From Pseudomonadota bacterium (GTDB taxonomy: Bacteria; Pseudomonadota; Gammaproteobacteria; Burkholderiales; Burkholderiaceae_F): a DNA stretch of 5,748 nt. A model generated the notes under the pieces. It saw only the letters and a list, made by a program, of their open reading frames with translations. It was not told the DNA's origin and ran no database searches. Positions within the stretch are counted from its first letter, which is position 1. Every line of letters starts with the position of its first letter. The DNA lies in NCBI GenBank assembly GCA_021823635.1, contig JAKANT010000138.1, positions 1-5,748 on the forward strand. The letters are read 5' to 3'. A program made the position numbers and the translations under genes. This document shows, piece after piece, positions 1 through 5,748 of this stretch.

Positions 1-17
1 CGCGCGTGACTGCGCCT

Positions 18-31
18 TTGACGAAAGTCAT
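18..31. promoter_or_regulatory. Possible FNR/CRP-superfamily-like operator upstream of the first gene
   Basis: The sequence TTGACGAAAGTCAT contains the inverted repeat TGAC-N4-GTCA and matches the general FNR-type core TTGA-N6-TCAA at 7 of 8 positions. A weak -10-like hexamer, TAGGGT at 53-58 (3 of 6 matches), lies where a class II site centred near -41 would need it, and the first gene starts about 100 bases further on. A very similar motif occurs at 901-914 before the ATPase gene. Short palindromes are common by chance, and no regulator gene lies in the window, so the identity of any binding protein is a guess. Confidence 0.22.
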
Positions 32-165
32 CCCGGCCCGTACGCACGCGACTAGGGTAGTGACCGACCATTTTCCGCCGGCATCGGCCCGAGGCGCGTT
101 ACGCTGCGGGCGCCCGACGCGACCCGCAAGCGTCGGCCGGCACCAACCCGGCCGCCGAAGGTCGA

Positions 166-732
166 ATGGCGCAGCGGAAGAAAGTCGGTGCGAGCGTTGT
201 CATGATCGAACCTCACGTCCACATCGCCTATGCCCCGCGCGGCGCCGGTCTGCTGTGCGCCGCCTTCTGGTTCACGCAGGATGCGCACGTCTACGGCTGG
301 TACACCGGGGCACGCGGGCGCGACTATCAATCGAGCTATTTCGTGCTGGAGAACTACTACTCCGCGCACGACACCGTCTTCTATCGCAGCGTCGAGAGCG
401 ACGTGCGCGGGCGCTGGCTGCGCGTCGCCAAGGGGGGCGAAGCGCCGCTGGAGGGCGCCGGGCCGGTGCCCGAGCCGCTCGAGCACGAACTGGCGCGGCT
501 GCAGGACGCCTTCGTGCGCGAGTGGCTGCTTTACCGCAGCGATGCGGCGCCGGAAGACGTCGCCGCGCTGCAGGCGCAGGGCTTGCCGCTGCTGGACGTG
601 AACGTGCGGCCGAAGCGGCTCGACAAGCTGCACAAGGTCGACCTGCTGTGGACGTACTCCACGCCCGGCGCCAACCTGAACATCGTCGTGTACCTGGGCG
701 AGCGCTGGTCGCTGAACTACGCGCCGCGCTGA
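166..732 (+). CDS. Hypothetical protein, 188 residues, unrecognised family
   Basis: I do not recognise this protein. It reads as a real gene because its composition is balanced and rich in aromatic residues, unlike the arginine-rich shadow frames around it, and its third codon positions are GC-rich. There is no signal peptide or membrane helix, so it is probably cytoplasmic. An aromatic block spans about residues 31-75 (FWF, YGWY, YFVLENYY, FYR), followed by an acidic, probably helical stretch (about 90-130) and a basic segment near 140 (RPKRLDKLHK). The C-terminus is short and ends in NYAPR. The start at 166 has GAAGG at 157-161 only 4 bases away. The ATG at 202 (Met13, before IEPHVHIAY) is an alternative without a clear ribosome binding site, though the preceding residues look less protein-like. 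It is separated from the ATPase by 247 non-coding bases with hairpins, so it is probably its own transcription unit. Confidence 0.8.
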   Translation: MAQRKKVGASVVMIEPHVHIAYAPRGAGLLCAAFWFTQDAHVYGWYTGARGRDYQSSYFVLENYYSAHDTVFYRSVESDVRGRWLRVAKGGEAPLEGAGPVPEPLEHELARLQDAFVREWLLYRSDAAPEDVAALQAQGLPLLDVNVRPKRLDKLHKVDLLWTYSTPGANLNIVVYLGERWSLNYAPR

Positions 733-738
733 CGAGCC

Positions 739-762
739 GCGTCGGCGCCAGTGCGCCGGCGT
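739..762 (+). terminator. Hairpin just after the first gene, possible terminator
   Basis: A 10-bp stem (739-748 pairing with 753-762, including two G-U pairs; core CGGCGC/GCGCCG) closes a 4-base CAGT loop and starts 7 bases after the stop codon of the first gene. The position is right for a terminator. There is no run of T after the stem, only a scattered TGTTT at 770-774, so intrinsic termination would be weak. It may instead be an mRNA 3'-end stabiliser or a chance stem in GC-rich DNA. Confidence 0.35.
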
Positions 763-789
763 CCCATCGCTGTTTGCCCCGCCCATCGG

Positions 790-820
790 GCACATCTGGA
801 CGCCTCCGTCCACCCGGTGC
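790..820. repeat. Two-tier inverted repeat in the intergenic region
   Basis: The inner arms TGGACG (797-802) and CGTCCA (807-812) are perfectly complementary around a 4-base loop, CCTC. The outer arms GCAC (790-793) and GTGC (817-820) are also complementary, leaving an internal loop of 3 by 4 bases. No T-run follows. It could be part of a termination region after the first gene, an operator, or an untranslated-leader structure if the ATPase promoter lies upstream. Confidence 0.4.
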
Positions 821-900
821 GCAGACTCGCGCGCCGAATGCCGGCGATTAGCGGCCACGTTTCTTGTCAATCCCTTTCATCCCGCGCACCGCCGGCGCCT

Positions 901-914
901 CTGACCGCGGTCAA
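901..914. promoter_or_regulatory. Perfect 12-bp palindrome upstream of the ATPase gene, possible operator
   Basis: TGACCGCGGTCA at 902-913 is a perfect palindrome. With its flanks it reads CTGA-N6-TCAA, matching the FNR/CRP-superfamily core TTGA-N6-TCAA at 7 of 8 positions. Its centre is about 72 bases before the ATPase start codon. A possible -10 element, TAGACT at 956-961 (4 of 6 matches to TATAAT), would put the palindrome near -60, typical of a class I activator site. I see no good -35 hexamer. That promoter would leave a leader of only about 12 bases, just enough for the GAGG at 968-971, so the promoter call is weak. The palindrome itself is certain. Confidence 0.3.
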
Positions 915-979
915 CTCCCGTCGCCGCGAACGCTCGGGCCGCGGCATGGCACCCATAGACTCGCGCCGAGGTCGCCCCG

Positions 980-3691
980 ATGGATGCGCGCGCTGCCGCA
1001 CCCCACGAACGAACGCCCGCCGCGGCGTGGCATGCGCTCGCCGCCGATGCCGCGCTCGCCGCACTCGATGCGCCCGCCGGCGGCCTGAGCGCGGCCGAGG
1101 CGGCGCGGCGCCTCGCCCACTACGGCCGCAACGAACTGCCGCCGCCCCCGCGCCGTTCCGCGTTTGCGCGCTTCCTCGCGCAGTTCGACAACCTGCTGAT
1201 CTACGTGCTGCTCGCGGCGGCGGCGGTCACGCTGTCGCTCGGGCATACCGTCGATGCGGCCGCGATCGTCGGCGTGGTGCTGATCAACGCCATCATCGGC
1301 TTCGTGCAAGAAGGGCGCGCCGAGCGCGCGCTCGCCGCCCTGCAAGGCATGCTCGCGGCCCGCGCCACCGTGCTGCGCGGCGGCGAGCGGCACGAGATCG
1401 CCGCCGCCGAGCTGGTGCCGGGCGATTGGGTGCTGGTGGCCGCCGGCGACCGCGTGCCGGCCGACCTGCGCCTGCTGCGCGCCCGCAATCTGCGCGCCGA
1501 CGAAGCGGCGCTGACCGGCGAATCGGTGCCGGTGGACAAGAGCGTGGACGCGGTGGCCGCGGACGCGCCGCTGGCGGAGCGCAGCCCGATGCTGTACGCG
1601 GGCACGACCGTCGTGTTCGGCCAGGGCATGGGCGTGGTGGTGGCCACCGGCAGCGCGACCGAGCTGGGCCGCATCGGGGCGCTGGTGTCCGGCGTCACCG
1701 AATTGGCGACACCGCTGGCGCGCAAGCTCGATCAGTTCGCGCGCCGCATCACGGCGTTCATCGTTGTCGGCTGCGCGCTCGCCTACGTGTACGGCACGAC
1801 GGTGCAGGACTTCGGCGCGGTGGACCTGTTCCTGGCGCTGGTGGGGCTGGCGGTGGCGGCGATTCCGGAGGGGCTGCCGGCGATCGTCACCATCACGCTC
1901 GCCATCGGCACGCAGACGATGGCGCGCCGAAACGCCATCGTGCGCCGACTGCCGGCCGTGGAGACGCTCGGCTCGGTGACCGTGATATGCACGGACAAGA
2001 CCGGCACGCTGACGAAAAACGAGATGACGGTGGTGCAGGTGGTGCTGCCGGCGCGCACGCTGGCGGTGTCCGGCAGCGGCTACGCGCCCGAAGGCGGCTT
2101 CGCGCACGATGGCCGCGCGATCGATCCGACCGCCGACGCGCAGCTCGTCGAATTCGCGCGCTGCGCGCTGCTATGTAACGACGCGGAACTGCGCCACCGC
2201 GACGGTGAATGGCAACTGGTCGGCGATCCGACCGAAGGCGCGCTGCTCGCGCTGGCGCTGAAAGCCGAGCTGGATGCCGACGCCGAGCGCAAGGCCGCGC
2301 CGCGCGTCGATGAGATCCCGTTCGATTCCGAGCTGCGGCTGATGGCCACACTGCATCACGATCACCGCGGCCACGCGCGCGTCTACCTGAAGGGCGCGCC
2401 GGAGCGCGTGCTCGAGCTTTGCGTCACCGCCGCGGACGGCCACCCGCTCGCGCGCCCCTACTGGGAGCGGGCGCTCGCGCAGGCCGCTGGCGCCGGCCGC
2501 CGCGTGCTGGCGCTGGCGACGGCGGAGTTTGCGCCCGGCACGGTGGCGCTTTCGATCGACGATCTGACGCCGCGTTTCACGCTGCTGGGGCTGGCGGCGA
2601 TGATCGATCCGCCGCGGCCGGAGGCGATCGCCGCGGTCGCCGAATGCCGCGCCGCCGGCGTGCGCGTCAAGATGATCACCGGCGATCACGCCGCCACCGC
2701 GGCGGCGATCGGCGCGCAACTGGGACTGGCCGCCGCGCAACCGCTGACGGGCCCCGAGGTCGAGGCGCTTGCCGAGGCGCAACTGGCGGCGCGGCTGGCC
2801 GCGACCGACGTCGTCGCGCGCGCCAGCCCGGAGCACAAACTGCGGCTGGTGATGGCGCTGCAGGCGGGCGGCGAGATCGTGGCGATGACCGGCGACGGCG
2901 CCAACGACGCGCCGGCGCTGAAGCGCGCCGACATCGGCGTGGCGATGGGAAAGAAGGGAACGGACGCGGCCAAGGAAGCGGCCGAGATCGTGCTCGCCGA
3001 CGACAACTTCGCATCCATCGCCAACGCGGTGCGCGAAGGCCGCGTCATCTACGACAACATCAAGAAATCGCTGCTGTTCGTGCTGCCGACCAACGGCGGC
3101 CAGGCCGGCGTGATCCTGCTCGCGGTGCTGCTGGGGCTGGCGTTGCCGGTCACGGCGGCGCAGATCCTGTGGGTGAACATGGTCACCACGGTGACGTTGG
3201 CCCTCGCCCTCGCATTCGAACCGGCCGAGCCGGACGTGATGGCGCGCCCGCCGCGCGCGCCGGCCGAGCCGCTGATCACACGCCCGCTGGCGTCGCGTAT
3301 CGTGTACGTGAGCGTACTGATGGTGGCGGCCGTGTTTGCCGCCTTCGAATGGGAGCTCGCCGCAAGCGGCTCGCTCGCGGCGGCACGGACAGCGGCGGTG
3401 AACATGATCGTGGCAGGCGAACTGCTGTACCTTTTCAATGTCCGCCATTTCATCGAGTCGTCATGGTCGCGCGAGACGCTGACCGGCAACCGCATCGCGC
3501 TCGCGGTGGCGGCGCTGCTGGCGCTGCTGCAAGCGGGCTTCACGTTCGCGCCGTTCGCGCACCTGCTGTTCGGCACCGCCGCGCCCACACCCGGCACCTG
3601 GGTCGTGATCGGCGCGCTGGCGGTGCTGCTGTTCGGCGCGGTCGAAGCGGAGAAGGCTTGGCTGCGCCGGCGCGGCATGCAACGGATGTGA
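980..3691 (+). CDS. P-type cation-transporting ATPase (type II, PacL/SERCA-like), 903 residues
   Basis: This is an inner-membrane pump that couples ATP hydrolysis to cation export through a phospho-aspartate intermediate. Domains in order: cation-ATPase N-terminal domain (about 14-60, GLSAAEAARRL...GRNELP); M1-M2 (70-88, 92-110); actuator with TGES at 179-182; M3-M4 (257-272, 282-308) with PEGLP at 296-300; phosphorylation site DKTGT at 339-343 (Asp339); nucleotide-binding FDSE at 448-451 and KGAPERV at 471-477; hinge motifs TGDH (567-570) and TGDGANDAP (637-645); then M5-M10 (about 697-893). Length and motifs are those of an intact enzyme. The cation site is unusual: Glu297, Asn705, Asn733 and Thr736 are kept, but the SERCA Glu771 and Asp800 positions read Gln708 and Thr737. 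Calcium is therefore not a safe substrate call. The start has GAGG (968-971) 8 bases upstream. The 32-base gap to nfeD suggests co-transcription. Confidence 0.96.
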   Translation: MDARAAAPHERTPAAAWHALAADAALAALDAPAGGLSAAEAARRLAHYGRNELPPPPRRSAFARFLAQFDNLLIYVLLAAAAVTLSLGHTVDAAAIVGVVLINAIIGFVQEGRAERALAALQGMLAARATVLRGGERHEIAAAELVPGDWVLVAAGDRVPADLRLLRARNLRADEAALTGESVPVDKSVDAVAADAPLAERSPMLYAGTTVVFGQGMGVVVATGSATELGRIGALVSGVTELATPLARKLDQFARRITAFIVVGCALAYVYGTTVQDFGAVDLFLALVGLAVAAIPEGLPAIVTITLAIGTQTMARRNAIVRRLPAVETLGSVTVICTDKTGTLTKNEMTVVQVVLPARTLAVSGSGYAPEGGFAHDGRAIDPTADAQLVEFARCALLCNDAELRHRDGEWQLVGDPTEGALLALALKAELDADAERKAAPRVDEIPFDSELRLMATLHHDHRGHARVYLKGAPERVLELCVTAADGHPLARPYWERALAQAAGAGRRVLALATAEFAPGTVALSIDDLTPRFTLLGLAAMIDPPRPEAIAAVAECRAAGVRVKMITGDHAATAAAIGAQLGLAAAQPLTGPEVEALAEAQLAARLAATDVVARASPEHKLRLVMALQAGGEIVAMTGDGANDAPALKRADIGVAMGKKGTDAAKEAAEIVLADDNFASIANAVREGRVIYDNIKKSLLFVLPTNGGQAGVILLAVLLGLALPVTAAQILWVNMVTTVTLALALAFEPAEPDVMARPPRAPAEPLITRPLASRIVYVSVLMVAAVFAAFEWELAASGSLAAARTAAVNMIVAGELLYLFNVRHFIESSWSRETLTGNRIALAVAALLALLQAGFTFAPFAHLLFGTAAPTPGTWVVIGALAVLLFGAVEAEKAWLRRRGMQRM

Positions 3692-3712
3692 CGCGCAGGT
3701 GACGGAAGCGGC

Positions 3713-3717
3713 GGGAG
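3713..3717 (+). promoter_or_regulatory. Ribosome binding site of nfeD
   Basis: GGGAG sits 6 bases before the ATG at 3724. It fixes the nfeD start, which in turn gives a clean signal peptide. The whole 32-base gap after the ATPase stop contains no hairpin or T-run, so nothing here would separate the two transcripts. Confidence 0.6.
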
Positions 3718-3723
3718 ACAGCG

Positions 3724-5112
3724 ATGCGTGCGCGAACTCCGAGATGGCTGGCCGGCGCGGCGGCGGCACTGGCCGCGCTGTCCTTCGCCTCGGCGCAGGC
3801 CGACAAGCAGGCGGGCAAGGACGCCGCCAGCGAGCGCCCGGTGCTGGTGCTGGCAGTGGACGGCGTGATCGGTCCGGCGACGGCAGACTTCATCCACCGC
3901 GGGCTGGACCGCGCGCGCGCGCGCGGCGCACGGCTGGTGGTGATCGAACTGGACACGCCGGGCGGGCTGGACACCTCGATGCGCACGATCATCAAGGACA
4001 TCCTCGCCTCGCCGATTCCGGTCGTCACCTTCGTCGCGCCGGAAGGCGCGCGCGCCGCCAGCGCCGGCACCTACATCCTGTACGCGAGCCACATCGCGGC
4101 GATGGCGCCGGCCACCAACCTCGGCGCCGCCACGCCGGTGGCGATCGGCGCCCCGGGCGCGCCCGCTGCGCCGCGCGACGAGCGCAAGAAAGACGACAAA
4201 GACGACAAGGACGCTCGGGGCGGCCCGCGCGACGCGATGAGCGAGAAAGCGATCAACGACGCCGCCGCCTACATCCGCTCGCTCGCGCAACTGCGCAACC
4301 GCAACGCCGACTTCGCGGAAAAGGCCGTGCGCGAAGCGCGCAGCCTGCCGGCCGAGGACGCGCTGAAAGGCGGCGTGATCGACGTCATCGCCGCCGACGT
4401 GCCGGAACTGCTGAAGAAGATCGACGGCCGCGAGGTGACGCTCGCCGCCGGCCGCCTGAAGCTCGCGCTGGCGGGCGCGAAGATCGAACGGCTCGAGCCC
4501 GACTGGAAGAGCAAGCTGCTCGCCGTGTTGTCCAATCCGACCGTGGCGGTCGTACTGATGATGATCGGCGTCTACGGCCTGTTCGTCGAGTTCACCAGCC
4601 CCGGCTTCGGCGTGCCGGGCGTGGCCGGCGCGATCTCGCTGCTGCTGGGCCTGTACGCGTTTCAGCTTTTGCCGGTCAATTGGGCCGGCGTGGCGCTGCT
4701 GCTGCTCGGCGCCGCGCTGATGATCGCCGAGGTGTTCATCGGCGGCTTCGGCGTGCTGGGCGTGGGCGGCATCATCGCGTTCGTGGTCGGCGGGCTGATG
4801 CTGTTCGACCCCGAGGCGGTCGGCTACGGCATCCCGCTGTCGGTGCTGGTGGCGATCGCGGTCACCAGCGCTGCGGCGATCTTCGCCTTCGGTGCCTTCG
4901 CGCTGCGCTCGCGCCGGCGCCCGGTGGTGAGCGGGCGCGAGCAGTTGGTCGGCGAGCGCGGCACCGAGGTGGCGGTCGAAGACGGCGAAGCGTGGGCGCT
5001 CGTCGAAGGCGAGCGCTGGCGCGTGCGCGCGGCGCAGCCGCTCGCGCCCGGCGACCGCGTGCGCGTGCGGGCGGTCGAAGGCCTGACGCTGGCGGTGGAC
5101 AAGGAGTCCTGA
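3724..5112 (+). CDS. nfeD: NfeD family membrane-bound serine protease (ClpP-class), 462 residues
   Basis: This is the long NfeD (stomatin operon partner protein) form. A signal peptide occupies residues 1-24 (positively charged start, Ala/Leu core, ASA cleavage site before Gln25), placing the protease domain outside the cytoplasm. The ClpP-like domain (about 38-245) has DTPGG at 77-81, the nucleophile in AASAGTY (Ser113) and the general-base lysine in SEKAIND (Lys175). By comparison with archaeal PH1510 these match the Ser97/Lys138 dyad. About five membrane helices follow (273-290, 298-316, 321-338, 343-360, 372-394), then the C-terminal OB-fold NfeD domain (about 404-460). In the archaeal model this protease cleaves the hydrophobic C-terminal part of its partner stomatin, and the slipin is encoded next door. 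A charged low-complexity insert (about 150-169) separates Ser113 from Lys175. The stop lies 13 bases before the slipin start, so the two are almost certainly one operon. Confidence 0.95.
   Translation: MRARTPRWLAGAAAALAALSFASAQADKQAGKDAASERPVLVLAVDGVIGPATADFIHRGLDRARARGARLVVIELDTPGGLDTSMRTIIKDILASPIPVVTFVAPEGARAASAGTYILYASHIAAMAPATNLGAATPVAIGAPGAPAAPRDERKKDDKDDKDARGGPRDAMSEKAINDAAAYIRSLAQLRNRNADFAEKAVREARSLPAEDALKGGVIDVIAADVPELLKKIDGREVTLAAGRLKLALAGAKIERLEPDWKSKLLAVLSNPTVAVVLMMIGVYGLFVEFTSPGFGVPGVAGAISLLLGLYAFQLLPVNWAGVALLLLGAALMIAEVFIGGFGVLGVGGIIAFVVGGLMLFDPEAVGYGIPLSVLVAIAVTSAAAIFAFGAFALRSRRRPVVSGREQLVGERGTEVAVEDGEAWALVEGERWRVRAAQPLAPGDRVRVRAVEGLTLAVDKES
3910..3923 (+). repeat. (CG)7 dinucleotide tract inside nfeD
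   Basis: Seven consecutive CG units lie within the nfeD reading frame and encode alternating Arg and Ala near residues 63-67, in an early helix of the protease domain. Alternating purine-pyrimidine tracts like this can adopt Z-DNA and can slip in replication. A one-unit change would shift the nfeD frame before the catalytic serine. In DNA this GC-rich the tract may simply reflect composition. Confidence 0.6.
4189..4212 (+). repeat. Short tandem repeat (9-bp unit) encoding a Lys-Asp-Asp linker in NfeD
   Basis: The 9-base unit AAAGACGAC occurs twice in tandem (4189-4197, 4198-4206), followed by a partial, altered copy (AAGGAC, 4207-4212). The unit length keeps the reading frame and encodes KDDKDDKD at residues 156-163. 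It forms the core of the charged insert between the catalytic Ser and Lys of the protease domain. The unusually A-rich codons stand out from the surrounding GC-rich sequence. Confidence 0.7.
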
Positions 5113-5113
5113 G

Positions 5114-5119
5114 AAGGAG
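5114..5119 (+). promoter_or_regulatory. Ribosome binding site of the slipin gene
   Basis: AAGGAG begins 2 bases after the nfeD stop codon and ends 6 bases before the ATG at 5126. It is the best Shine-Dalgarno match in the window, so translation of the slipin should be efficient, possibly higher than that of the protease before it. Confidence 0.75.
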
Positions 5120-5125
5120 AAGGCG

Positions 5126-5748
5126 ATGTTCTTCGAGGTGCAGTTTGGCTTTCTGACGCTGCTGTTTTTCCTGCTGGCGCTGCTTTTTTCGTCGATCCGC
5201 GTGCTGCGCGAATACGAGCGCGGCGTGGTGTTCCTGCTCGGCCGCTTCTGGCGCGTCAAGGGGCCGGGGCTGATCATCGTGATCCCCGGCATCATGCAGA
5301 TGGAGCGGGTCGATCTGCGCGTGGTGACGATGGACGTGCCGGCGCAGGACGTGATCTCGCGCGACAACGTGTCGGTGAAGGTCAACGCGGTCGTCTATTT
5401 CCGCGTCATCGACCCGCAGAAGGCGATCATCCAGGTCGAGAAATACCTGCTCGCCACCAGCCAGCTGGCGCAGACCACGCTGCGCGCGGTGCTCGGCAAA
5501 CACGAACTGGACGAAATGCTGGCCGAGCGCGAGAAGCTGAACCTCGACATCCAGAGGATCCTCGATGCGCAGACCGACGCCTGGGGCATCAAGGTCACCA
5601 ACGTCGAGATCAAGCACGTGGACCTGAACGAATCGATGGTGCGCGCGATCGCCCGTCAGGCCGAGGCCGAGCGCGAGCGGCGCGCCAAGATCATCCACGC
5701 CGAAGGCGAGAAGCAGGCGGCCGCCACGCTGCTGGAGGCGGCGCAGAT
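5126..5748 (+). CDS. Slipin (stomatin-family SPFH/band 7 membrane protein), partial at the 3' end
   Basis: The frame is open to the window edge and gives 207 residues plus two bases; slipins are usually about 250-270 residues, so roughly the last 50 are missing. Residues 7-24 form one N-terminal membrane helix, followed by the SPFH/band 7 domain with strongly conserved slipin stretches: REYERGVVFLLGR (28-40), KGPGL (45-49), RVDLR (61-65), ISRDNVSVKVNAVVYFRV (77-94), ATSQLAQTTLRAVLG (110-124), WGIKVTNVEIK (153-163). From about 176 an Ala/Glu/Arg-rich coiled coil starts (RQAEAERERRAK...HAEGE), the region by which these proteins oligomerise. The protein is expected to form large membrane-anchored assemblies and to be the partner, perhaps substrate, of the NfeD protease encoded 13 bases upstream. 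The sequence pattern fits slipin better than QmcA/HflK/HflC or flotillin. Its C-terminal hydrophobic segment, the known cleavage region in the archaeal homologue, is not in the window. Confidence 0.95.
   Translation, partial: MFFEVQFGFLTLLFFLLALLFSSIRVLREYERGVVFLLGRFWRVKGPGLIIVIPGIMQMERVDLRVVTMDVPAQDVISRDNVSVKVNAVVYFRVIDPQKAIIQVEKYLLATSQLAQTTLRAVLGKHELDEMLAEREKLNLDIQRILDAQTDAWGIKVTNVEIKHVDLNESMVRAIARQAEAERERRAKIIHAEGEKQAAATLLEAAQ

Noticed and set aside
41..46. TACGCA as a -10 paired with TTGACG (18-23) at a 17-base spacer
   Set aside because: The -35 match is good (5 of 6) but the -10 matches TATAAT at only the first two positions, so I did not call a sigma-70 promoter.
864..869. TTGTCA resembling a -35 promoter element
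   Set aside because: No -10-like hexamer lies 16-18 bases downstream; the sequence there (886-892) is GC-rich.
52..870. A 272-codon minus-strand frame opposite the first gene
   Set aside because: Its translation is Arg/Gln/Val-rich without motifs and it spans non-coding flanks on both sides. The + strand frame at 166-732 has a more protein-like composition and a ribosome binding site.
751..2178. A 475-codon + strand frame overlapping the ATPase start
   Set aside because: The product is almost entirely Arg, Gly and Ala, typical of an out-of-frame reading of a GC-rich gene. The overlapping frame encodes a complete P-type ATPase.
3692..3723. Possible terminator or promoter between the ATPase gene and nfeD
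   Set aside because: The 32 bases contain only a ribosome binding site. There is no stem, T-run or promoter-like pair of hexamers.
3049..5385. A 778-codon open frame on the minus strand across the ATPase end, nfeD and slipin start
   Set aside because: It is antisense to three well-supported genes. Its product is low-complexity and rich in Arg, Ala, His, Gln and Ser with no recognisable domain, as expected when stop codons are rare in GC-rich DNA.

Overview
This is a GC-rich window (roughly 70% G+C, strong G/C preference at third codon positions) with every supported gene on the + strand. Base composition, the Sec-type signal peptide on the NfeD protein and the nfeD-slipin pairing fit a high-GC proteobacterium. 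A beta- or gammaproteobacterial origin is my guess and is not shown by the sequence. I see no RNA genes, insertion sequences, integrase, att sites or CRISPR repeats.

Layout: bases 1-165 hold no gene I can support, only a possible regulator site near base 18-31. Bases 166-732 encode an unrecognised 188-residue soluble protein. Bases 733-979 are non-coding and carry three inverted repeats: a 10-bp stem just after the first gene, a two-tier hairpin in the middle, and a perfect 12-bp palindrome about 67 bases before the next gene. Bases 980-3691 encode a complete 903-residue P-type cation-transporting ATPase of the PacL/SERCA-like (type II) kind, with all catalytic motifs intact but an altered cation site. 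After a 32-base gap, bases 3724-5112 encode a full-length NfeD protein: signal peptide, ClpP-like Ser/Lys protease domain, membrane block and C-terminal OB-fold domain. After a 13-base gap, bases 5126-5748 encode the first 207 residues of a slipin (stomatin-family SPFH protein), which runs off the window.

The nfeD-slipin pair is the classic stomatin operon partnership: a membrane-bound serine protease and an SPFH scaffold whose C-terminal segment is cleaved in the archaeal model. Tight spacing and good ribosome binding sites suggest co-translation. The ATPase lies close enough upstream to share their transcript, which would tie a cation pump to a membrane-organising module. The most interesting points are the ATPase's loss of two of the usual ion-binding carboxylates and a shared YTGAC-N4-GTCAW palindrome upstream of both the first gene and the ATPase. 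None of this amounts to a clearly new system. It is a known module with a possibly informative neighbour.
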